Shown in pieces: positions 1-12,000 of a stretch of DNA of 64,000 bases. Both the position numbers and the translations under genes were made by a program. The stretch is from Zygnema cylindricum (lineage: Eukaryota > Streptophyta > Zygnematophyceae > Zygnematales > Zygnemataceae): the NCBI GenBank assembly GCA_037447655.1, contig JBBHKE010002511.1:1-64000 (forward strand), in the 5' to 3' direction. Each line of letters opens with the position of its first letter. Position 1 is the stretch's first letter. The notes beneath the pieces are model-generated. The model was not told the origin of the DNA. It worked only from the letters and a program-made list of their open reading frames with translations, and did no database searches.

Positions 1-2
1 GG

Positions 3-40
<38 letters not shown>

Positions 41-240
41 AGAAATAAATATCTAAGAAAACCACGGAAAACGACTGGAGAAAAACAGGGAAAAAACCGA
101 AAAACTGCTCCTGGGATAAAATATCAGGCAAAACCTGCTGCTTTCATGAAGCAAAAAACCTCAAAAAAAAACTCAATATGAACTCAAAATGGACTCAATA
201 TGAACTCAAAAAAAATCTAAAAAATACGAGAAAAAAAAGG
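1..240. repeat. poly-A run and A-rich degenerate sequence
   Basis: The window opens with a run of about 35 A, followed by A-rich sequence with loosely repeated 'aaaaaactc' words. It lies 3' of the last visible exon of the minus-strand gene, so it is probably intron. No coding signal seen. Confidence 0.7.
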
Positions 241-300
241 AATTTAACCGAAACCCCATGTAAGATGACAGCTGAGGCCATACCTGTTGCTGTCATGAAC

Positions 301-3300
301 CAAATGTAGGAAAATCTCAGCTTCCAAGTCAGGAGTTGACAGCCGATTGGAGCATGGAACCTTTAGACGCTCCTTCACTGCAAGGAGAACTCCACGGTAT
401 GTCGGACGATGTCCCCTGTACTCAAAATGCACAAGATGACAAGAGGTAAGATAGATAAAAGATAGATATACGCTACATAAAAAAAAAGATATGAAATAAA
501 CATGAAAAACAGAGATAACATTCGACGGAACGTTGGACGTCCCCTGTATTCAAAATTCACCAGATGTATGACAGACATAAGATAGATATAAAAAAGACAT
601 TACATAGAGTGAAATAGACATGAAAAATAGAGCTAACATGCTACGCTACGTCGAATTATGTCCCCTGTGTTCAAAATTTGCCAATGCAAGACAGGAATAC
701 GGTAGATATCCGATAGATAAAAGAGAGATATAAAAAAGATATAAAATAGAGATAAAATAGATGTGAAAAATAGGGATAAATTCTACGGTATGTCGGACGA
801 TGTCCCGTATATTCGAAATTCACCAGATACAAGATAGATATAAGATAGACATGAAATAGATATAAAAAGATATAAAAATGGACATGAAATGAAAATAAAA
901 AATAGAGATACGGACGATACGGTACGTCGGACAATATCCCCTGTATTTAAAATACGCAAGATATAAGGTAGATATAAAATAGATATGAAGTAGATATGAA
1001 AAACAGAGAAAACATAGAGATGACCCAGAGATAAGATAGAGATAAGAAAGTGATAAGATAGTGATGAGATAGTGATAAGATAGAGATAGTGGGAATATGA
1101 AAAATAGGGATCACATTCCAGGTTACGTCGGACAAGATCCCCCGTATTCAAAATTTACCATATAAAACAGATATGAAATAAGTAGAAATAAACATCGACA
1201 ATAGAGATAACATAGAGAACAGATAGAGATAAAAAAGTGATACGATCGAGATAAAATAGTGATAAGATAGAGATCAAATAGAGTAAATATGAAAAATAGG
1301 GATTCCATGGTACGTCGGACGAATATCCCCTATATTCAAAATTCACCATATAAAACAGATATAAAATAAACATAAAAAATAGAGATAACCTAGAGGTAAC
1401 ATAGACATGACATGAAGAAAAGATAGAGATAGAAAGCGATAAGATGGACATAAAATAGAGAAAAATAGAGCAAAGGGATAACATCTGACAATGTCCCCTT
1501 TATTCAAAATTCACCAGACATAAACGAGGGTAACACAGAAAAAACATAGAGATAAAATAGTGATAAGAACGTATGATAGAGAAAAGATAGAGATAACATA
1601 GAGATAATACGAGATAAGATAAGAGATAAAAATGATAAATAAAACATAGATAATATATGATAGAGATAAAACACAGATTCAACACCGCCACTTTCGACAT
1701 TTTTTACTGTCCCTTCAGACTCCAAAAAAAGATCTTCTGCATGCAAACTAGAGAGAAGGATAATTCTGTTATGCAAACCGACAACGTTTAAACACCCTAT
1801 AATGAAATAAAATTGGTCGATGAGATCTTTATCGTCTTTTATTTTCAAAGCCTCAAGGAACACAAAAAACAACAAACTTACTCTACTTTTTGTCAATTTG
1901 TTTACATGGGAAAAAGCCATCATTAAAATAAGATCCAACTGGAGAAAGCGTGAGACAATGTGTAGGAATGAAGGAGTATGTGTATGCCAGCTTACGATGG
2001 TTTGTCTAGTAAAAGTGCAAAAAACCAAGTAAATTAACTCACATTATACTTCGCAAAATTTGATTAAAAAACTTATAACGTCCTCAATTCCAAAATTTAA
2101 AACTATGATCGCATGGTTGTATTAAAATGTAATCTCTTAGTGGCTTTGATCTTCTTGAATACTTTAAAACTAAGGTTATCAACGGAGCTATACCGGCTGC
2201 AATAATTAGCAAGGATCTTAGTTCTAACACGCATGCTGTCTTTTGCGAACAATGTGGACATCAAATATAATTTTCCTTGACTTTTACCAAGTTAAATGTG
2301 AGTTAAACTGTATTTTACTCGGTAAAATTGAATAAAAATGCATACTATGCCCTCTGTTGACTCAAATTTTGCTTAGAAACATTCAAATCAAGCACATGTG
2401 ATGTATGATCTTTCTCACTTCAAAACTATGGTATGGACAGTACTAAAGATAGTAACCGCTTTTGAGGCTACATATGTGTAGGCCACGAATAGGCCCCTTT
2501 CTTGCGAATATTGATTGTCACCACATCCACACAATTATCCACGCTGATTATGATGAATGGTGGACTACACTACCCATCACAAAGGAATTATTGGTGTTAA
2601 AGCGAAATTAGTATCAATTATACTAATTTCGGGCAATGTGGCGTGGCCAATTTAGCGCCACTCCCTTAAAATAGTCTTGTCAACACTATATATGAATTTT
2701 GATAAAACATGCGGTGACCCAATTAGTGTTATTAACATTAACAGCGATGGGCAGTGTAGAGCTGAGATGCATCAAACCATTTCGTGAAAACAATCGATAA
2801 CTTTCTCCAAAAGCAAGGAGAGTCCAAATGGATACTTAAAAGATTATAAAAAGTTTTTGAACCTGAGGGTTGCTCTGGAATCAGCCGCAAGAAACAAAAA
2901 TCGTGCCTCCAGTCTCCTTAAAAGGGCTTCCCTTGTCTCCTCCCCACCTCTTTCTCCCTCTTGAAAAGCTGTTTCGATGGGCTCTCGTCGACTTCCATCT
3001 CCCACTGCCAGTGACTTGACCAAGGGACTCAAAAGGCTGCAAAAAAGTACCATTGGAAAAAAACAAAAAACCAAAATTAAACAAAAACAGCTTGTGGCTT
3101 GGACGTTTTGTCGACAAAGGAAATTGCTGAAGCTCCAAATGTCAAACGGCATGCTTTCAGAGCTGTTGAAACCAGACTTTACATTACTCGACCGATTGTG
3201 AAAGCCTGGAGTAACATTCTTCAAATTCTTCAAGTTCCTTCACCATTTATCAAAGCACCGTTTCTTACATCTGGATTTTTTAATGTGCTTTACTATGGTT

Positions 3301-3570
3301 ACTGATCTTGTGATTGTGGATATTTCATAAGGACTTCTATTAATTTACGTTTCCCGACATTTCTCTCACTGGAACTTAAAAAATGACAGGACATTCTTAC
3401 TGAAATGTTAAAAAACTTGTCACCCTGACGATTATTTTAAGGCTGACTCAATTTTGTAGATACTGAGTAACATGAGACAAATTACCTCTGTCCGTACAAA
3501 ATGTCGGAAACTTCTTTCAATTCCTCAGGAGTGGCCAAATCCAAAACCTGATAAAGCTCATCACCACCAC
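301..3570 (-). CDS. conserved plant-type protein of unknown function, internal exons (partial gene)
   Basis: Three minus-strand exons join in phase. Exon A is 3570-3486 (motif ELYQVLDLATPEELKEV, then SDILYGQ). Exon B is 3036-2863 (SLLSPLVKSLAV ... LEARFLFLAADSRATLR). Exon C is 415-301 (GHRPTYRGVLLAVKERL ... DLEAEIFLHL). Each has AG before it and GT after it, and the phases agree (2 to 1, 2 to 1, then 0). The string of motifs LATxEEL, ILYG, SPLxKSLA, FLFLAADxRxTLRG, RPxYRxVLL and LEAEIFLHL recalls a conserved plant protein that I remember as probably plastid-located, but I cannot name it and infer no function. The 5' exon or exons (beyond 3570) and the 3' end (below 301) are not identified; exon C may continue past 301. 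The intron between A and the upstream exon probably holds a large (GA)n tract, and the B-C intron holds the acceptor-copy array and a MITE. Confidence 0.6.
415..1690 (-). repeat. tandem array of degenerate 3' splice-site/exon-edge copies
   Basis: The true exon C edge reads, on +, 'ggtatgtcggacgatgtccc' followed by 'ctgtactcaaaatgcac'. Recognisable versions of the same segment recur near 538, 659, 801, 935, 1136, 1324 and 1492, spaced about 120-200 bp. In between are purine-rich '+'-strand words of the type gataaaatagagataag, which are pyrimidine-rich on the transcribed sense strand. Each unit therefore carries a polypyrimidine tract, an acceptor-like 'ttgaatacag' and roughly the first 20-27 bases of exon C. 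They all lie in the intron upstream of the real acceptor in transcription order. Confidence 0.8.
1691..2574. other. intron B-C interior, no supported feature
   Basis: AT-rich sequence between the acceptor-copy array and the MITE. A minus-strand open frame runs through 1504-2028 but has no family motif and overlaps the repeat array, so it is not called as a gene. Confidence 0.5.
2575..2759. mobile_element. MITE, TIR family with internal 'ttaaaatagt' word
   Basis: Terminal inverted repeats CTACACTACCCATC (from 2575) and GATGGGCAGTGTAG (to 2759) bound about 185 bp. The interior has 'ccttaaaatagt' and 'tagtgttattaac', words shared with the copies at 20146, 26639 and 27922. Non-coding, in the intron between exons B and C of the minus-strand gene. 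Confidence 0.6.
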
Positions 3571-3749
3571 CTGCAAAACCAACACAGACATGGTCTTTCT
3601 TGTCAAGTTCTTCAAAGGTTTTTCACACCAATGTCTGGAGAGGTTTCCCTAATCCAGTGCTGAAAAGATATTCCTAAATGATTTCTGGAGAGGTTTTCCT
3701 ATTTGATTCTCAAAAAAGGATTTCATGATCCATTTCCGGAAGAAAATCT

Positions 3750-5319
<1,570 letters not shown>

Positions 5320-5667
5320 CAAATATTTGTACGGAATTGATCCTGACAGTGACTGTTTTGGTTGCGCACAGTCACTTACGTCACTTTGTCAACAAATGTA
5401 CGTTTGAAGTACATATTGGTACAAATAAAGAACCGTTGAGTACAAATTTGACGGTCAATCGGTTGGACAACTTTGACTTTCAAAATATTGTTTCAACCGC
5501 TTAAAGTTTTGGACGTCGACCGTCATAATAAAATTAGCAATTCACACGGCCGGCGAACGTTTACGGTAACAAAACTGCGGCAACCACATGTAATGCCGCA
5601 CATGTAAATAAAAGTGTTGCAGACAGTCACTTTTTGTCGTTACGTGAACTTCACGGTGAGAGCACTT

Positions 5668-6062
5668 ACCCGCAAAATTGAAATTGAATGGTCTAAGCGT
5701 TACATTGAACTTAGACGCAAAGTGAAACGAAACCTCTTTAAACTAAACTGAACTACCGTCAGTTTTGCACGGAAATATTAAAACGCACGAAACGAAATTG
5801 TGCTGTCAATGTAAGAATGTTGATTCGTAGATAGTGTGGCTCGATTTCGTCGCGCGTGACGACACGCATTTTTTCCATTTAATTTCAATTGATAGTTTTA
5901 CGTCGGTTCGTTTTATTTTAGTGTACAAAGTTTATTTTCGTTTCGTGCGTTTTAATATTTCCGTACAAGACTTATAGTACTTAGTTTAAAGAGGTTTCGT
6001 TTCACTTTGCGTCTAATTTCAAGTGTAACGGATTAGACCATTCAATTTTCAATTTTGCGCGC
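5668..6062. mobile_element. MITE with long inverted repeats, inside the foldback element
   Basis: The left end has CCCGCAAAATTGAAATTG and the right end the inverse of GCGCGCAAAATTGAAAATTG. Arms of about 110 bp (5690-5800 against 5935-6045) share 'gtttaaagaggtttcgtttc'. Flanked by TTA on the left and TAA on the right. Confidence 0.6.
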
Positions 6063-6065
6063 TAA

Positions 6066-7013
6066 GGGTACGTCCCCATGTATTAAAGTACATACTTTTC
6101 TCTGTCTTTTTGCCCTAAAATTCAGGGAACTTTGAAAAAAAACTTTAGCCGTACGAGAAATTCATTTTTACCAAAGTAAAGTGAACATCAATTCATACTT
6201 TGGATGTACGGCGTGTTTGTCGTTATGTGAACGCATTTTGGCGTTTTCCCCCTTTTCGACACACGGGCAAGAGAATCCAGCCCAAAAAAAAAACTTCATC
6301 CAAAATCACCTCAAGGGGGTGATTTTAGTTCAAGTATCGCCCAAACAGCGAATGAAAAGCGAACCACGCACGCGCCACACGATTTGTAAAATTTTTGGAC
6401 GAGGGAGAGTCCTCGCTATTTTTCTCCGTACCCGTCACGCGCTATGTACGCGAAAAAAAATTGCAGGGGTCTCGGACTTCCACTTGCATTCATGGGTCCT
6501 TTACATATTTTTTCGCCGTCGTCGCCTCTCCTCTCTCCCTCTCACACTATCGCTTGTATCTCACACTTTTTAGAATGAGACAAGACAGTATTGGTATAAA
6601 ATGAAAGATCTTGAATTTTTTTTTTTAATTTTTTAGGTTTTTATTTAATGGCAAATCGAGTGAGAAAAGCAAAAAAAGGGAAATCGGGAAACCATGGCAG
6701 AAAGTTCTTGAATCCGTGACGTCGACGTTGTCACAAATGAGCGTGACATCACAATGTCACTAAACCCTAAACATTTGCAATTTCACAAAAATCTAGACGT
6801 CTACAACTGTCGCTATTTTTGTTGGCGTCACTAATTGTCTGAAGTTTTGTAGTCGCCTTCAGTCATCACAAGTTGTAATTACGTCTACAACCGTCACATA
6901 TCAAAGTTCCGATTTCATTTTCGCACATTGGGACGCTCTTCAAAGTAGTACGGCAAATCTTCACTATAGTCCAAAATACTTTAGCAAAGTACCGATTACA
7001 TGGGGACGTACCC
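6066..7013. mobile_element. PIF/Harbinger-like MITE with TAA target duplication
   Basis: The inverted ends GGGTACGTCCCCATGTA are perfect over 17 bp, and direct TAA repeats flank them at 6063-6065 and 7014-7016. A 3-bp TWA duplication with a G-rich terminus is typical of PIF/Harbinger derivatives; that class call is inference. The interior frame at 6181-6573 has no recognisable motif. Confidence 0.65.
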
Positions 7014-7429
7014 TAAGTGCTCTCACCGTGGAGCTCACGTAAAGACAAAAAGTGACTGTCTGCAACCCTTTTATTTACATGTGGTTGCCGCAGTTTTGTT
7101 ACCGTAAACGTTCGCCGACCGTGTGAATTGCTAATTTTATTATGACGGTCGACGTCCGCAAGTGCGACAAAACCTTTAGCGGTTGAAACAATATTTTGAA
7201 AGTCAAATTTGTCCAACCGATTGACCGTAAATTTGTACTGAATGGTACTTTATTTGTACCAATATGTACTTCAAACGTACAATTTTTGACAAAGTGACGT
7301 GACTGTGCACAACCAAAACAGTCAATGTCATGATCAATTCCCTATTTGTATTGTATGTATGCTAATCCTTGGTTCCGTTGCAACTGTTAATTTTGCCACA
7401 TAAAACGCCACATTAAGTATTCAAAATTT

Positions 7430-8509
7430 TAGTGTTGTGTATCGGTAAGGAGTTGTCGATAATTGATATGGACATTTTTTTGGGTACCCGATAATCGATA
7501 TATTGGTACGATATATCGCCATCGGTGTTATTGCCGATAAATAATCGATATTTATCAGTTATTATCGGCGACAATACCGATATCGATAACTCTCGGCGAT
7601 AATTGTACGGACCATACAAATAAATATGGTGGCTGTAAATGGCGGTAGTCTGACAAATGTGTTTAGTCCATAGATGTCCCGTGCGCATGTTACGCAAGGT
7701 ATAAACTAACGAATACTATGTACGATACGCATCAAACGATGATGAAAAGTAAATAAAATGCATACCTTACTTTGTACCCGTACAATATTTTTACAATTAC
7801 GTACAGTGTCAGTCGCTTTTGGTACATTTTAGGGTTATTTTACGAGACTTTTTAGGGTTTCCAAGGTACATTGCCGTACGCCCCTTTATATTTCAGTACG
7901 GTTGCCGTAGATGTTCCGTACTTTTAGGTTTTTTAGGGTACACTTTCATACAATTTCGTACATTTCTGATAAATTTCCGTACTTTTTTTATTTTTTTAAG
8001 AATTTTCTAAGATTACGCTTTTCGTACGTTTTTGTACATGGCTGTACATCAAAATTTACACAAATTTTACGAAAAGTATGAAAAAGACGAATATTACGAA
8101 GTTTTTGTAAAAAAGTTAAAATCCGTATGAATTTGACATCGACGGTTCAGTCTGCTCGAATCGTCTGTTTGGTTTCTTTTTTTGTTTCGGTACTGTAGTA
8201 TAGTTTTAGAACTATAAAGTGTTATTTTAAATTTGTATATGTTTACGTGCTGCGCTGTCCGTAATAATTATCAGTTAAATTGATACGGAACAGATTGTTA
8301 TACGTGGCATTCCATGCTATATAATGTAAATAATGTAAAACAGTATATTATAAAGTACTATAGTATGCGTACTATATATTTCTAAAGTTATCGCCGATAT
8401 GGATTTTGTTGGTCTCATACCGATATATCGGGACCTCTAACTGTTCGATAACCGATAACTATCGGTAACGTTGTTATCGCGATAAGCTTTTTACCGATAC
8501 ACAACACTA
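7430..8509. mobile_element. hAT-like MITE, TAGTGTTGTGTATCGG family, long copy
   Basis: It begins TAGTGTTGTGTATCGG and ends CCGATACACAACACTA. Flanks are caaaattt (7422-7429) and caaaattc (8510-8517), a near-perfect 8-bp target duplication as made by hAT transposases. Subterminal GATA/TATC-rich inverted sequence (gataaccgataactatcgg) is shared with the copies at 17006 and 43165. About 1.08 kb long, with an extra interior (about 7680-8160) absent from the 452-bp copy at 17006; this interior carries repeated 'ttttttaggg' and 'ccgtac' words. Confidence 0.8.
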
Positions 8510-9098
8510 CAAAATTCACAGCAATTTGTTGATTTTCATATTCCACGTTTCGTTTCCTAAATCTTGGCTCTCAATTAAATATCTAACGGTAGGGATACAC
8601 TTATTGCATTACAGATTTTCGGTAAAGTAAAGCTGTAGTGTATTTCTTTCTATTTTCTCTGCTACTGGCTCCAAATTATTTGGAGAAACGAAGTACAGCA
8701 TTAGCTGGTATTTTAGAATTAGTAAATATTTTCACCCTAATAACAAGCTTTACCGATCAGAAATCGATGTGCACTCTACTAATTTTCTCCGCGTTAACGA
8801 TGAAGGATCAAAACGGACAGCGTTCATCGGTGACAGCTTTGCTTAATGAAAATATCTCGCCTGCCTCGCCTATCGCCAATCGGCATTTCGGAGCGTTCTT
8901 ATAGTCTATAATACTTTATAGCTGCCCCACAAATAGTCCGGGTGCCTCTTCCAATCGCTAACGGGTTGGGTCCAGCAAAACCAATCATAAGACGGAAAAG
9001 TTTTTCCGGTCAGGGCAAAGGCAGCAACTTTTCGCTACATATATCCACTTGTTTCCTAAGCTGTGGTTCTCTTCGCAATCCTTGTTTGGAAGGCGATC
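8510..9098 (+). promoter_or_regulatory. 5' flank and probable promoter/5'UTR of the phosphorylase gene
   Basis: A 589-bp stretch between the hAT MITE and the ATG at 9099. A TATA-like run (tctataatactttatag) sits near 8908-8925, about 180 bp before the start codon. An in-frame TAA at 9057-9059 closes the frame upstream, making the ATG at 9099 the first in this exon. No transcription start can be fixed from sequence. Confidence 0.3.
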
Positions 9099-12000
9099 AT
9101 GGCGCACTCCGTTTGCCTCCCTTCTTCCTCTTCTCTTTCTCATCGCCTGCTGGAGTCAACCCTGGTTGACGTGGAGACGCGTGGCAGCCTTCACCGACCT
9201 CAATTGCTTCCCGCCTTTTCCTTCCGCACATTACAGCGTGCCAAGTGTCATCCTGTAACTGTACGAGCTCAGGCAGAAGGCAGGGAACAAATTTTGGCTT
9301 TAGATGTTAAAAAACGCATTCCTGCACAGTCTCTACCTTCCGACGTCCTTGTGGACAACAATAGTGATGAACAGTACACCATTTTGACGGTGACTGCTGG
9401 CAATCGACCCGGCCTTTTACAATTAATCACCGCCACATTTCGCGATCTCGGACTCGATGTTGGAAGGGCGACTGTTGATCTTGATAATCAAGGGCTTGTT
9501 TCAGACCAGTTTTATGTGACAGACAGCGATGGTAATAAGATTACTAACCAGCAAGATCTGCAAAATATTAAGAAATGTGTGTTAAGCGTTCTCAGTCAGG
9601 GGTCTGGAACAAACGCCCAGGGAGGGCGATCTGGAAGTAATCAGATGGGAAGGCCAGTCACTTTCCGTTACGATCGAGCTCTTCTCACAAATGTGGCACC
9701 GGAACATCGGCGTAGGACAGAGCTTCTCTATGGCTTAATGGACATTTATATTAAGAATGACGTCCTTTCGATCCAAAAGTCTATTGTGGATCATGTGGAA
9801 TACACTGTGGCACGCAGCCGTTACAAGTTTGATGACTTTGAAGCATATCAGGTATGGTGCTGCAATTTTTGTTTTGGATCCACTTTTGTCAGATTTTTGA
9901 ATGTACATTTCATGTTTTACAGCTAATTTTTGCAAGTGTCGATGTATCGGATTTATCAACTCTAGAGGTCTTTTTTGGCGGAACCATTCAAAGATGCTTG
10001 TTCAGTCAAAATCTCAGACACAATTTCGGTTTGCATGATTATGCAAAAATTAGGGGAGCACAGCTGAACAAATTTTTAGGGATGTTACTGAACATGTTTC
10101 AGGCACTGATAAAGAATTGTGTTTGTTCAACAGGGAACAGCATATAGTGTGCGTGATCGATTGATTGAGAGCTGGAATGATACACAGCAATACTTCAAGG
10201 ATCAGGATCCCAAGCGTGTGTATTACCTGTCCATGGAGTTCTTGATGGGTGAGTTGTCTGATTGAGCGTGTTCTATCGCTTTTTATATTCTTTATCAGCC
10301 TTTTACACGCAATCGCCTTCAAAATATGCTCTAAATTCAACGCAAATAGACCTTCGATGTAGTGGAGGTTTTCTTATATTTGTGCTTGCCAAAATTAGGT
10401 TGGAAAGATGTGTGAGAATGATGTATGCTGTTTCGGATGGGCGGTTCTCTACAGGACGATCTCTTCTGAACAGTATTTTTAACTTAGGAGTGCGAGATCA
10501 GTACATAGAAGCCCTACAGCAGCTGGGATATGAGCTGGAAGTGCTGGCCGAGCAGGTATTTTCTTTAAGAAATGTTTGTTTTTGTTATATATGTTTGTCT
10601 CTTTATATAAATCAAAAAGTCTCTGTGGCGCGTTTGTTTTTGCTTGGACTCCGACATCGTGGGCATCATGGAGCTATTAGATTATTTTTCAGAAGTAATT
10701 GCTACAAGTTTTTGTCAATGCAGCAAATGAATCCTAAATGATACATTTTTTTCCCAGCTTTCAAAATAAGGCATACAGTCTTGAAAAAATGCCTGGGATT
10801 TTTATTACATGCCTAGGACTTTCTACCGACAGAAATCTGTGACCATGCCCGATTGAGAATAATCAAGGTAGAATTAAACAAAAAGGTGTAATTGTACACT
10901 TTATATCTCAATGACGATCTGGAAATGCACATTAGGTTCAGAAATCCCATGCGTTGTTGAGCTTTTGGCTCGGTGCCTACTCCAGAGTGCCGAGGCCTTG
11001 AACTCTGTGATTGGCTTAGGCATATATCTAGTTTAGGTGAATGTTTAAGCTTGATTTTTTGTTTTAATTGAAGCTGAGCTTAATGGATACTTTTTGGCAA
11101 TAGGCACACGCTTGAAGAAGATGCAAATGACAGTTTAGTGATCCAGTGTATAATTAATGAAAATATTTTGAGACATAGGTGGCAGGAGGATCTAGCACAT
11201 CCGTGTCATTTCTTGTTTTTAAAACTTCCTGCTGCTAATGTGGAACGGCCCAATTTCATATAGTGTTAATAGCTCAAAAGTGTACACTGGTAACCCTTAG
11301 ATCATAACACACGTGTCTTGAGTGGTGTGTTAATCAGGATGAGTTTTCATGCATGCGGTCATGTCAGGGGCCAACCAATGGGTTCGACAAGGTCGTCTTA
11401 TTTCATGACAATGTCTTGCGGATGCATGTCATTAAAAACAGAGCATCATGCTTTCAATGCCCTCTCGTTCATTTTGACCGTCAGACATTTCTTTTCAAAT
11501 GTTGGTAGTAATCTCTGTATCTGAATGTTTAGGACACTGTATCACTCCAGATAAAATTTACAGACTCATTCGAAATGTGTCCATTTATAAATGAAAAGCT
11601 TGCATTCATTTTCCAGTGGTTTTCATGTTGCACATATGAACCAAGAGTTTTCTGCTACGTACCCATACTGGAGTGCTTTTTCTGTCATTTTAGTGGGCGA
11701 GTGACACGGACGTATTTCTACTTGACCTTAAATACTGACTGTAATGAGTAATGGATGGCTGTAGGACTATATTTCTGAATAACGAAAGTCAATGCCTGTC
11801 TACTTGAGAAAAATCTGTCTGCTTATTTTGTCATTTTTTGGATGACGTTAGCATACTGGCACCATGTTTTGTTAGTTTGATCTTCAGATGTTTGTACACG
11901 ACAAAATTGGGATATTCCGTGTTGTCCACAAATTTGATTGACTGTCACTGGTAGAAATGGTTGTTGTTTTGCACGAATGACATCAAAGGCCTGGAATTGT

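Larger units (their letters stand above)
5320..7352. mobile_element. large foldback element with about 340-bp inverted arms
   Basis: The left arm (about 5320-5667) and right arm (about 7015-7352) are inverted copies. 'gactgttttggttgcgcaca' on the left pairs with 'tgtgcacaaccaaaacagtc' on the right, and the match runs through the 'gtgagagcactta' / 'taagtgctctcac' inner ends. The space between the arms is filled by two further inverted-repeat elements. No transposase was recognised, so it is non-autonomous. Confidence 0.75.

Noticed and set aside
1504-2028. 174-codon minus-strand frame
   Set aside because: Overlaps the exon-edge repeat array; no conserved motif; intronic on the same strand.
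6181-6573. 130-codon plus-strand frame
   Set aside because: It lies wholly within the PIF/Harbinger-like MITE and has no motif.
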